24,684 nt of DNA, taken from Chara braunii (Eukaryota > Streptophyta > Charophyceae > Charales > Characeae). Under the pieces are notes generated by a model, which did no database searches, was not told where the DNA came from, and saw only the letters and a program-made list of their open reading frames with translations. Positions within the stretch are counted from its first letter, which is position 1. Each line of letters begins with the position of its first letter. Below are positions 1-8,451 of this stretch, in pieces. The stretch lies in NCBI GenBank assembly GCA_003427395.1, contig BFEA01000340.1:839800-864483 (forward strand). The letters run 5' to 3'. The position numbers and the translations under genes were made by a program.

Positions 1-77
<77 letters not shown>
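1..77. repeat. (GA)n microsatellite
   Basis: Uninterrupted GA dinucleotide array that starts at or before the window edge, so its true length is unknown. Confidence 0.98.
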
Positions 78-78
<1 letters not shown>

Positions 79-1132
79 AGCGCACCATGCATCGTAGCTA
101 AATTCTCTCCATAGTGAATGCTTAGAAGCGCAGATACCCTCTATGTGTTTTGTCCGCCTGCACAAATCTAATCAGGAGGGCGAACCCACTTCACTTCTTT
201 GACTTTTCCCAACAGCATGAGACACGGTAACTGCGTCTCATGCATACTTCGACATCTTATGCTGATTTGGTCATCAGTTCATGTCCATGCTGTGTCAACC
301 CCCAACCCCCCCCCCCCCCTCCTCCTTTCGCCCCCTCCCATGTTTCACTGTCCCTACCGGGCCGTATCTGTTCTCTTTGGTATTCAACAAATTCCCAGCA
401 TGAGCCCACCGAGGCCCGGGGAAAACGCGGGCGTGTGGAAACAAATATATCTATCAAATAAATCAATAGATTAACAACGGAGTACAAGAACCGGTGTCCC
501 GGAAATGAGTCCCCCATCAACGAAGTTCAGATGCTGACCAAGAACGCATGGTGACGACTCCAGGAAACTTCAGAAGTTCGAGATTTCAATATTTCCAGTT
601 CTGTTTTCTAAATCCCCATCCTGCCAGAAAGCAAACAGGATTACTCGAAAGTTTGAAATCTCGAACCAACCGATATTACTGTTGCTTTCAAAATTTCCAG
701 TTCGAGAAAGAAAACGGGATTACCATTGCCCTGTTCCCCGAACCAACCGATATGGCGCAGAACCGACGAGACGCTGTAGGCTCATAGCTCCTGGACTGGC
801 GCAGAAGCACCACCGTCAGGCGTCAGCCCAAGCGCTCTGATGCAGACACGGAGCGAATCCATTCCATCCACCACCAGGCGTGTGCCGCCTCCTGCCAGGA
901 TATAGGCTAGGCATTCGCTGCCTCGCTCCCCTTACGGTTCAGGTTCAGGATGAGAACATGTATAGAGCCGTTCCCCACCACCAGTTCGGATCCAGTCCCG
1001 CTCTATCCGTTACGATCGAAGCCACACATTGGCCCATACTACGCCAGCAGCCGTTCCCCGTACACCTACCTCAGCACACCTATACATCACCTTTACAGAA
1101 ACGTTGGCAAATCCACCAAGAACCACAAACGA
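78..1132. other. Unassigned region, no supported gene
   Basis: Only short overlapping ORFs occur here and none has a recognisable domain. A C-run lies at about 300-319. Between about 590 and 760 two loosely similar stretches follow each other, sharing the words ATTTCCAGTT, AAAC[AG]GGATTAC and CGAACCAACCGATAT. This looks like an old local duplication of roughly 75-100 bp. Confidence 0.5.
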
Positions 1133-1293
1133 CCATTTCGTCAAAATGGACATTTTTTATTTTTTGAACGGAATTGAAACTGAGTTTTTTGGCCGAAAAT
1201 TCGTCGAAATTTGTTGTTCCTGAGGGTCCAGCATTTTACAAACGCTGGACCTCCTCTTTCAAAAAATAAAAGATGTCCATTTTGACGAAATGG
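1133..1293. mobile_element. Fold-back element with 36-bp inverted repeats
   Basis: Arms 1133-1168 and 1258-1293 are reverse complements over 36 bp with a single mismatch. A second inverted repeat of 8 bp (1225-1232 with 1244-1251) sits between them, so a transcript would form a long hairpin with a smaller internal one. The interior is A/T-rich and has no ORF. The size and structure fit a MITE or fold-back transposon remnant. I see no convincing target-site duplication at the arm ends, so the mobile origin is inference. It could also be a small-RNA-generating inverted duplication. Confidence 0.7.
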
Positions 1294-2352
1294 CAGTTCA
1301 CAGTCCCAGAGCAAGCCATGTCTTCTGCACCAGCTGGTAATGCAAGATCCCCACCAACCCGAATCCCAGCATCCACCCAATGGGGGAGCCTTCCCACCAA
1401 TCGTCTCACAGTTCCTGAAGGTAGGGTCTTTCCCTCCTTCCCCCCCCCCCCGCCCTCCCCCCTCAGAAAGTCAAAATTCAAACTCCATTAATTTTGTCAA
1501 ATCAGAGGGGGGCCTCTGCATTACTCTGAAGGTAGGTTTGACGGCAGTACATCACATGTATAGCATACGTCCATGAGGTCCCGAATATGAACTCCCTCAA
1601 CATATGTCATCCTTGAAAAAGAAAAAAAAAAGCAGTTCCCCATCCTGCCTCCCAGGGGATAGCCACCAAAGTTTGAGGATGTGGTAAAAAAAAAAAAAAA
1701 AAAAAAAAGGGTGAGGCGACGGGAGGGGTGTATTGGCTCTTATTTACTCCTAAGACTCAAACATTAATAGGAACTGCCGAACATTAACTTAAATGCCTCA
1801 AGAACTTGGTCGAATCGCAACTCATTTTCCCACCAAACCAATCAGCGGACTACCGTCTTCTCCCGCATACAACGTACGGTCACTATTGCCATATCTAGAC
1901 TGAAAGTTGTGCCAAATACAGCTATAGTGTTGTATTTGTGTGAAGACGATAGGGCAGGCCGTATACCAGTCAGATGCAGTGCACTGTGTGTCGGTGAGCT
2001 CTTTCGCGCTGACGCGCCCAAGAGGGAATATCAGTCGCTTCAGGTTCTTCATTTCAGGATGTGACCCAGTTCAACACAGCTTTCCTTGCTTGATCTTTTT
2101 TTCTTTTTTTTTCATTATTGCGTACTTGATTTCTTCATTGCATACTTGCCTGCTTACTTCACAGGCTTCCAGTTGGTCAATGGCCCGGCCTCAAATCCGC
2201 GGCCGATCTTCCAGGTCATCAGCAATTGATAGTTTCTTTCCATTGCCAACAGCTGACCATGTTGGTCTGGAAGTGCTTCACCACATTGCAATTACCCAGT
2301 CCTGAGATTTGACATGTAATTGAATTGGTTGGGCTTAAAAGAACTAGCCTTA
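1294..2352. other. Unassigned region with poly-A tract
   Basis: No coding signal is convincing. It contains a C-rich run (about 1440-1462), a 23-bp A tract at 1686-1708, and a T-rich stretch near 2095-2115. The ORFs here are short and without motifs. Confidence 0.5.

Positions 2353-2396
<44 letters not shown>
2353..2396. repeat. (AAC)n microsatellite
   Basis: Roughly fourteen CAA/AAC trinucleotide units in a row. Confidence 0.95.
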
Positions 2397-2446
2397 GAAA
2401 ACTACGGTGCAGTTGGGGTTTGAGTTCGAAAATGCAATTCAGGGCC

Positions 2447-2469
2447 TTTTCAGGCAAAAGGCCTGAAAA
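2447..2469. repeat. Small perfect hairpin
   Basis: TTTTCAGGC and GCCTGAAAA form a 9-bp perfect inverted repeat with a 5-nt A-rich loop. No neighbouring gene suggests a role. Confidence 0.6.
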
Positions 2470-2588
2470 TGTAGAATGTATACAAGCTAGGTTTCGGGTC
2501 CGGTAGGGTCACGAGGGGGTGTGTTATTTTCCGGGGAATGCCTGAAGTGCATTTTCAACCTGTTTTCATGACTGCACCATACACACAC

Positions 2589-2650
2589 CCACCCCCCCCN
2601 CNCCCCCCCCCNCCNCCNCCCAAAANAAAANGAAAAAAAAAAAAAAAAAG
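2589..2650. repeat. C-run then A-run containing Ns
   Basis: A cytosine run passes into an adenine run, with eight ambiguous bases inside. The Ns show that the assembly is unsure here. The same C-run-then-A-run order ends the short retroposon at about 22767-22787. Confidence 0.9.
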
Positions 2651-2697
2651 GGTACTATCAAGGTCAAGGGAGGGTGGTACGAGTAACCTCCCCTAGT

Positions 2698-2775
2698 AGG
2701 TGTTCTAGTTGCTCGAAGTCTATTGGTGAGGAGCCGCACCTGCTGGAAAGCGAGTCCAGCGCCCTCACTGAACAA
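2698..2775 (-). mobile_element. Retroposon tail fragment (shared short family)
   Basis: The core at about 2719-2764 matches, on the minus strand, the family seen at 15793, 18670, 20840, 22708 and at the LINE terminus. Shared words are GCTGGA/GCTGGC, TTTCCAGCAGGTG and CTC[CA]CCA[CA]CAATAGA. This copy has no visible A-rich tail at its expected 3' side (the lower coordinates), so it is probably an old or truncated insertion. Confidence 0.6.
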
Positions 2776-2796
2776 GATGACCAAGCCGATGATTTT

Positions 2797-2865
2797 TAGC
2801 TTGTCTTTTCGGATGATCAGCCACGCTGGGACTGACTCCTACGGGAGGCAGCAGTGGAAAATTTG
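2797..2865 (+). pseudogene. rrn18: Mitochondrial SSU rRNA fragment (5' domain)
   Basis: The segment carries the universally conserved small-subunit words GGATGATCAGCCAC and CTCCTACGGGAGGCAGCAG. The wording just upstream (AGCTTGTCTTTTCGG) resembles plant mitochondrial SSU. About 13 nt normally found between GGGACT and GACTCC are missing, and similarity stops soon after GCAGTGG. The fragment is therefore a broken copy, not a functional rRNA gene. A bacterial or plastid origin is less likely given the other pieces nearby. Confidence 0.8.
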
Positions 2866-3003
2866 TCTACGGTTTTTAATCTCTAACGACTTGATTTGAC
2901 ATATGGCTAAACTTCTTTCTGTAAAAATCCGCTCCACAAAATCGAAGTTTCATTTTGGGTTTTAGCTATCATGTCAATTTACTCGCATTTTGACTTAAGA
3001 TGA

Positions 3004-3085
3004 CAGATTCAAACCTATGCCAGTCACAGATTCAAACCTATGCCCCTCTGTACCGAAACAGATGCGCTACCAGGCTGCGTCCTAC
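3004..3085 (-). pseudogene. trnP: Organellar tRNA-Pro fragment with duplicated 3' end
   Basis: Reading the minus strand, the D-arm word CCTGGTAGCGCATCTG, an anticodon stem TCTGT/ACAGA and the T-arm word GGCATAGGTTTGAATC follow in order, as in plant mitochondrial trnP. The anticodon loop reads TTCGGT, six nucleotides rather than seven, so the gene is damaged. The T-arm region is repeated 23 bp further on (3004-3021 and 3027-3044). No good acceptor stem can be drawn. The identification rests on recognition of the family; the damage is visible directly. Confidence 0.65.
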
Positions 3086-3288
3086 AGTTAACCCATATTT
3101 TATATTATACTATACGTGGGGAAACGCGTGAACTTACGCTGTTTGTTATTAATAAAATGAAATAAAGGTACCGATAGCTTGTTCGTAGGTAAATGTTCTC
3201 AAAGGCTCAGGAATGAGTCCATTAGAATATAACTTGTAAGATCAATTTCTGACAAGTTGCTTATAGAGTTTACATGGTTGCACTTACT

Positions 3289-3365
3289 CGAGGAAGGTAG
3301 GGATGACCTCAAGTCCGCATGTCCCTTATGGGTTGGGCTGCACACGTGTTACAATGCAATGGCAG
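3289..3365 (+). pseudogene. rrn18: Mitochondrial SSU rRNA fragment (3' domain, extra copy)
   Basis: It contains the conserved 3'-domain words GAGGAAGGT, GATGACCTCAAGTCCGCATG, CCCTTATGGGTTGGGC and CACACGTGTTACAATG. The same segment occurs again at 4014-4080 in a longer SSU piece, so this is a separate partial copy about 730 bp upstream. Similarity ends abruptly after ACAATGCAATGGCA. Confidence 0.8.
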
Positions 3366-3842
3366 CAGGACCCTGCTTAGGCTAAGCAGATACCTAGACC
3401 CCTTCCCTCCTGCCGAAGTAGTCAGTGCTTTCTTATTACCAGGTCTCTTTTGAGTTAGGCAGGTGCTAGGTACTACGGGTCCTCTGACTTCCAGTTAAAA
3501 AACCATTCGGTTGGATCTCGCAGGTATCACCTATAGGTTGTCGCGCTTTGAGGTGTCGTTTAGCCGTTTGTCCCCAGGACGATAGGTGCTCTGCCCTCAT
3601 GTAGTATTTCACCACTCCAACTAAGGCCTTGCTGTTTTTTACTAACAACAGGCAGAGGGTCGAAGGTCAGCGTGCATTCGCATGCTTCCCCAAGTGCACA
3701 AGGTCGAAGGGCTGCAGGGTATGCGTCCCCGAAAATGACCGCTGTTCGAGCCACCTCATCTCGTATAAGCGCAAGGGGCTTGCATCACAGCTCCAGGCAC
3801 GAAGTGCAGCAAGGCATGCTGGACACGAAGTGCAGTCGTGAA
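3366..3842. other. Unidentified spacer within the mitochondrial-derived block
   Basis: This stretch lies between two SSU fragments and I cannot assign it. It has no convincing ORF. It contains two near copies of ACGAAGTGCAG (about 3798 and 3825). It may be mitochondrial spacer or intron sequence, but that is only inference from position. Confidence 0.35.
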
Positions 3843-3867
3843 TAGGTGTTGCATGGCTGTCGTCAGC

Positions 3868-3900
3868 TCGTGAACCACTTGACCCCCGATCCATTTTATG
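3868..3900 (-). pseudogene. rrn26: LSU rRNA snippet embedded in SSU
   Basis: The words GTGAACCACTTGA, CCCC and ATCCATTTT recur at 4690-4720, where they belong to a contiguous minus-strand LSU rRNA piece. Here the same stretch interrupts SSU sequence. The junction word GTGA is common to both rRNAs, which fits joining at microhomology. Confidence 0.7.
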
Positions 3901-3932
3901 TTGCAACCCTCGTTTTATGTTGCTAAGACATT

Positions 3933-3989
3933 GCAACGATGTGCTGCGCTCGCAACGATGTGCTGCACTCGCAACAATGTGTTGCACTC
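3933..3989 (+). repeat. 19-bp tandem repeat, three units, inside SSU
   Basis: Three 19-bp units starting at 3933, 3952 and 3971 read GCAACGATGTGCTGCGCTC with one to three substitutions. They occupy the place where plant mitochondrial SSU carries a variable insertion between two conserved blocks. Confidence 0.85.
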
Positions 3990-4285
3990 ACAAAAACTGC
4001 CAATGATATATTGGAGGAAGGTGGGGATGACTTGAAGTCCGCATGACCCTTATGGGTTGGGCTACACATGCTACAATGACAATGACAATAGGAAGCAACG
4101 CTTTAAGGCGGAGCAAATCCTGGAACATTGCCTCAGTTCGGATTGTTCTCTGCAACTCGGGAACATGGAGTTGGAATCACTAGTAATCGCGGATCAGCAT
4201 GTCGTGGTGAATATGTACTCGGCCCTTCTACACGCCACCCGTCACCCCATGGGATTTTCTTTTGCGCAAATCGTCTCTATGATAA

Positions 4286-4458
4286 ACCCCTGGTTGGATC
4301 TTGAACCAGTCTTGTAAGGAGATTTCAGAGCCCCTCTTGAAGGTAGCATCATCTCCTTCCCCTCCTGGCCAAACTCTCTCTCCCAATTTCTCCCCCGAGT
4401 TTTCCCCCAGCCAGTCCAATGTACATTTTTTAATTTTCTTGCCATATGGACTGATTTA
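4286..4458. other. Unassigned pyrimidine-rich spacer
   Basis: C/T-rich sequence between the SSU and group II RT fragments, with no recognisable gene. Confidence 0.4.
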
Positions 4459-4675
4459 TTCTCCTTTCAAAACAAAGTGTGATTGGTCTATGGAGTTTGC
4501 ACCTATTTGTGTGTATTTTAGAGCTTCCATGGCATCTTGACAACTACGTCCTAACCTAAATTCATACGAGTGAGGTTCAAAACGGGCTTCCCATTCGGCT
4601 TCGAAAACCATTTTAGCTAATGCTTGTTTAGCATGCTGCGTGCGTAGAGAGGCGTTTGCAACATTGATTTTGTTT
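4459..4675 (-). pseudogene. Group II intron reverse transcriptase/maturase fragment
   Basis: The minus-strand translation contains NASLRTQHAKQALAKM, EAEWEARFEPHSYEFR, LGRSCQDAMEAL and ends HFVLKGE before a stop. This matches the part of group II intron-encoded RT in which intact proteins show an ALEPEWEARFEPNSYGFRPGRS-like block and then a VLKGD-type motif. About 70 residues remain of a protein usually several hundred long. The catalytic YADD region, maturase domain X and any endonuclease domain are absent. The open frame continues upstream into LSU rRNA sequence (WFTEPKR), so the first residues of the 84-residue ORF are not RT. In a plant mitochondrion such ORFs sit inside introns. Here the fragment abuts rRNA directly, which implies deletion or rearrangement. 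Confidence 0.8.
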
Positions 4676-4734
4676 GGTCTCTTCGGTTCGGTGAACCACT
4701 TGAGCCCCAATCCATTTTCGGCGCGATGAAGCTA

Positions 4735-4767
<33 letters not shown>

Positions 4768-4996
4768 GGCTGCTTCCAAACCCACCTCCTCGTTGTAATT
4801 GCTTGTTCACTTATTTTCCCACTAAGTGATTGCTTTAAGACCTTAGCGTACGATCTGGGTTGTTTCCCTTTTGACTTTGGATCTTAGCACCCAAAGTCTG
4901 TCTGCGCGATGCTCAGTTGCAAGTATTCGGAGTTTCCTTGGGGTTGGTCAAGCTTTGGGTCACTTTAGCCCATCGAGTGCTCTACCTCTTGCAAGG
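4676..4996 (-). pseudogene. rrn26: Mitochondrial LSU rRNA fragment (domain II region)
   Basis: On the minus strand, conserved large-subunit words appear in order: GGTAGAGCACTCGATGGGCT, AACTCCGAATACTTGCA, GACTTTGGGTGCTAAGATCC, GGGAAACAACCCAGATCGTA, GGAAGCAGCCATCCTTTAAA, GCGTAATAGCTCACTGGTC and then GGCTCAAGTGGTTCACCG. The variant GATCGTACGCTAAGG is plant-mitochondrial in style. The 3' end joins directly to group II intron RT sequence near 4675, and similarity is lost upstream of about 4996. Only some 320 nt of a roughly 3-kb gene remain. It lies opposite in strand to the SSU pieces. Confidence 0.85.
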
Positions 4997-6084
4997 AAGA
5001 TCACACGTGTAGGAGACACCATGGAAACTTGGTTATGGGGAGGTTTCTCAGTGGATAACGCAACCTTAGTTTGACCCATTGGCCTACAAACGCCGTAGGA
5101 CGTGACATGGTCGTTGCCCATGAAATAGACAACAATTGAAACTGGATGCAAGGTTTGCCTATGCTGCGATGCTCAGTAGGCTCCTGCACCTTCAATAAGA
5201 GCTACCAACCCACTGAATTCGAGCGGAAAGGTACAGGGAAGAAAGTCACGACGAACTATTGAACAAGTGCAAGCTTCGGTACGCGAACATTATGAGTACT
5301 GACCACACTTAGGGATTGATGGAGAGACCACCGGACCGTCAATTTGAGGTTTGGCGGTTAGCATCCCAAGGGACATGGAAAGAGAGCGGTCTTGAATGTA
5401 TCATCTACGTCCATGTACAGAATTGAGCTGCCAGCATTGACTGCCCAAGGGGGACTGGGGGGTTAACTAGGCAGCGAGTGAGTATAGATCGAGAGAGTCT
5501 GCCTCTTCAATCCCTCTACAAGATGCCAGATCCGACTATACTTCGCTAGCAGGCCCCTATTCCATGTGTGATTGATTATATGGGGAGAAAAAATGATACT
5601 GTTCTATGTGGCGAAGCTCCCAAAATTTTGATTCTTCAGGTTTTTTCTCCAGTTTATTTATTGCCATTCTTTTTTTTTTTTTTTTTCCTTATAGAAGCCC
5701 AGATTGTTTTAGAGGTGGGATACTAGATGGATGGCAGTCACCCACGGTACTCGGCCACTCGGTTGTCCAGATGAACCCCTCTGAAGACCCCACCCACCCT
5801 TCCTCTCATCTTTTGCCTTGGCGCACCCCCACCCCCCCTTTCCTACCGTAGTGTTAACCACCGAGGACCATCACCCATTGCCATCTTGGCGGGGTGACCT
5901 GACCAGACAACGGTTGCAGGTACCGGGGCTAAGCAGAGACGACTACCCCCTGCTCAGGCCCGGTTGAAGCAGACGTCGTGCAAGCCTAATTGCACGGGGA
6001 CTTCGGGAGCTAGGTTTGAACATGCTACTACAGGTCTTCATGAGGGTGCACAATGACCCCATCTAGCTTAGTTGTGTGGTGATC
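4997..6084. other. Unassigned region after the mitochondrial block
   Basis: I could not place this sequence. The first part (to about 5470) may still be organelle-derived: GCGATGCTCAGT recurs at about 5166 after its occurrence in the LSU piece near 4907. A 17-bp T tract lies at 5670-5686 and a C-rich patch near 5826-5838. No ORF shows a domain. Confidence 0.4.
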
Positions 6085-6294
6085 ATAGAGAGTTGGGTAT
6101 CCTCCGTTCCCTTGTATGTCCCTGGAGCCCGTTCCGGCCATGACACCCCCGACATCCCGTACTAAGGAACTGCTATGCCAGCCTCAACCCTATGCTACGT
6201 ACTAGGAGGATAGCCAACCGTAGGTCATGAGTTATGGATTGAGTTTCCTTATCCTCATGTTGTCTTTTTACTACAGTGTACTATGATGTTGATG
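6085..6294 (+). repeat. 210-bp tandem repeat, unit A
   Basis: The unit contains ATCCTCCGTTCCC (6099), CCTGGAGCCCGTTCC, GACACCCCCGACATCC, GCTATGCCAGCCTCAA and GTACTAGGAGGATAGCC. The same words recur in unit B exactly 210 bp later. Unit A lacks about 22 nt (around GCGGTAAGGTGCAG) that units B and C have. No protein is apparent. Confidence 0.85.
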
Positions 6295-6463
6295 GTAGAG
6301 AGATGGGGATCCTCCGTTCCCTCGTATATCCCTGGAGCCCGTTCCAGCCCCGCGGTAAGGTGCAGTATCTCCTGACACCCCCGACATCCGTACTAAGGAC
6401 TGCTATGCCAGCCTCAAAGGTACGTACTAGGAGGATAGCCCACCCTCGATCATGAATTATGGA
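6295..6463 (+). repeat. 210-bp tandem repeat, unit B (left part)
   Basis: It matches unit A from ATCCTCCGTTCCC (6309) to TATGGA. It is interrupted at 6463 by the LINE and resumes at 10354. If the LINE and one target-site copy are removed, the distance to unit C is 218 bp, close to the A-B spacing. Confidence 0.85.
6453..6463. other. LINE target-site duplication, left copy
   Basis: TGAATTATGGA directly precedes the poly-T tract and recurs at 10343-10353 at the other end of the LINE. Confidence 0.85.
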
Positions 6464-6488
6464 TTTTTTTTTTTTTTTTTTTTTTTTT

Positions 6489-6519
6489 CACCTGCTGGAA
6501 ATCGGGTTCAGCGTCCCTT
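6489..6519 (-). repeat. LINE 3' terminus shared with short retroposons
   Basis: On the minus strand, GGGACGCTGAACCCG followed by TTTCCAGCAGGTG immediately precedes the poly-A tail. The same module is present in the pieces at 2719, 15793, 18670 and 22708 and, more weakly, at 20840. The upstream word TGTAAAAGGG is also shared with the 15793 copy. Confidence 0.75.
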
Positions 6520-7269
6520 TTACATAGCCTTTGTTTCTTTATAAAAATATGTGGAGATAAAAACTGGCTCTTCAGCCAAACCAGGCCGCCAGATACAATT
6601 ATTAAATCTAACAAAAAATTATCTCCTGGAAATAATCTAACAAATAGCCCAGCAATGCAGACAACTTTTCCTTAAGATTGCAACCAAAAGCCTCAGATAT
6701 CCAACCTATGTTGCATTCATACTCTATTGAGGATACCATTGCGAATCCACCATTGCTAATTCTGACGGGGGGAAGGGATCAGGAAAATTTTTTGGAGATC
6801 TGAATGTGGTTCTTGGAGGAAACGAAAACCAGTCTTTGAAGCTCAAGAGGAAGTCTCGTTTTAAATTTTCCCCCTGTTCTTCCTTCCCCGACCATTTCAC
6901 TTCTCCCAGGCACCCTCCTTCATTCCCTCCCAGCTAATTTTGATTGAATTTTTGAATACATTCGATTATATCACTTTTTTTATGGAGCTGTTGTATCTTT
7001 GATCTTACTACTGACCAATGTGCTCTTATTTATGTCTGTACAAATTGAATAATTAGTTCAGCAAATTCCATTCCTTCAAGTCTTACATCTTGTCTCTCAT
7101 AGACACACCTCTTGTACCATAATGTCCATAGAATGGCTTTTCAACCAAGTTCGAATAGATTCCTCTGAAATTCTAATAGTTGCATATCTTGTGGTTCCCA
7201 TTGCCGTAATAGTATGACTTTCCAGCACCATGGCCAGTCAATTCATGTCAGTGTTCTCCACACACTGTC

Positions 7270-7385
7270 CCATTTTCTCCATAATAATACCGTTCCGGGA
7301 CATTGGATGAATATATGCTCAATTGTTTCTCTGATTTTCTTGTTGGGGAAAACAGATAGACATGCTTTACACCATGGAAGCGACA
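7270..7385 (-). pseudogene. LINE ORF2 C-terminal zinc-knuckle region
   Basis: One minus-strand frame reads PWCKACLSVFPNKKIRETIE followed by HIFIQCPGTVLLWRKW. This gives a CxxC ... HxxxxC arrangement typical of the C-terminal Cys/His motif of plant and algal L1-type ORF2 proteins. The segment is separated from the preceding ORF2 piece by stops and frame changes. In intact elements the motif is thought to help bind nucleic acid. Identification rests on the Cys/His spacing and on its position after the thumb region. Confidence 0.75.
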
Positions 7386-7554
7386 GACCTCTTTGCTCTA
7401 GATTGGTACGACTGATAAGTCAATCATTCGTTGGAAGACATCGATGAACAATTTGTCATTGCAAAGATGAAAACTTAGCAGGCCGTTTTTTTATTTGATT
7501 AAAGAATTTTATATTTTTGATACTTTGTATATCTATGTTCAAATGCCTGGACCA

Positions 7555-8205
7555 TCAGTCCCTTATTATAGATGTCACATCTACCCTAGGCTGAAGCAGA
7601 CGATATGTTGCCTTAACTGTTAGAGATTGTAGAGTACGTGGTTTACTTCTTGTACCCGTCTTCCATACCCATTCGTCTGGATCAAAAGGTAGTTCTGTAA
7701 TAGGGCATTTTGGCTGGAAGGCTCTCCATCCAGTGGTTGCTGAGATAAAAATAACTTTGATTCTAAACATTTCATTGAATGGAAAGAACCCAACCTGATT
7801 ATCTGGTGTTAAAATGAGTAGATGATTTGTTGTTATTTTGAATAAAGCTACTAGAGCTCCTTCCTCAAGTAAACTCATGATTTGCCCAACCTTCCAATTT
7901 TGTGGATCTTGTGTAATTGTAACAAAATCACTTTTTTGAAACTTCACACCATTTCTCAATTCTCTGACCCATGTCAAAGGGATGAAACTTGTTATGCGGT
8001 CCAAATTCTGGTCCAATTTGTGGGCATAAGTAATTGTTTTTTTGAGTTGATCTGAATTTTTCCATCTTCTCCCTTGTAAATCCCAAATGTCTTTAACCCG
8101 TATGACCCCTTTCTTTACCCATTGGGACCAGGGAGGAGTAGAGCTATTATACACACAGTTGTTAGCATCTGTAATCCATCTGTTACCAAATAGAGGTTGC
8201 CTCAA
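7555..8205 (-). pseudogene. LINE ORF2 C-terminal region
   Basis: An open frame of 216 codons in the minus direction starts at MRQPLFGNRW and contains ITDANNCVYN, SQWVKKGVIRVKDIWD and further Trp-rich stretches. In L1-type ORF2 this pattern (a W/LF..R.I.D block followed by a G...V.D.WD block) follows the RT thumb. I know no enzymatic activity for this part. The nominal start Met is internal to ORF2, not a true initiator. The piece ends at a stop before the zinc-knuckle region. Confidence 0.75.
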
Positions 8206-8451
8206 TATTTTCTCAAAACGTGTGGGTTTATGTTTGTTGGGTAATAATAATTTCCTTCATGCTTTCAAAAGAGACACCCATAGAGTATCTAGGATAAGAT
8301 CTCTACGAGTAGCACCTCTTTCCCCATCATTTCTCAAATGTGCGGAAGGACGAGGGATATGCCAAAATAGGTTTTCTATCCAAGTAAGAGGATGAACCTC
8401 GGGTGGTATCTTTGGTGCCAATTTTCTAATTTGTTGTAAGGCTAGAGGTTG

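Larger units (their letters stand above)
3843..4285 (+). pseudogene. rrn18: Mitochondrial SSU rRNA 3' region, rearranged
   Basis: The segment begins with TGTTGCATGGCTGTCGTCAG and continues through AACCCTCGTTTTATGTTGCT, then GGAGGAAGGTGGGGATGAC, GGAACATGGAGTTGGAATC, TAGTAATCGCGGATCAGCAT and TCTACACGCCACCCGTCACC, in correct SSU order. The wording is plant-mitochondrial. It is broken: after CAGCTCGTG the expected stretch is replaced by about 30 nt of antisense LSU sequence (3868-3900); a 19-bp unit is tandemly repeated at 3933-3989; and similarity fades after about 4285, before the true 3' end with the anti-Shine-Dalgarno region. A transcribed rRNA of this form could not fold normally. Confidence 0.85.

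Noticed and set aside
1380-1405. Additional copy of the short retroposon family (CTTCCCACCAATCG)
   Set aside because: Only about a dozen bases match and the neighbouring core words are absent.
2797-4996. Functional rRNA genes, or bacterial or plastid contamination
   Set aside because: Fragments are partial, out of order and on both strands. The wording matches plant mitochondrial rRNA, and flanking sequence is nuclear-type repeat.
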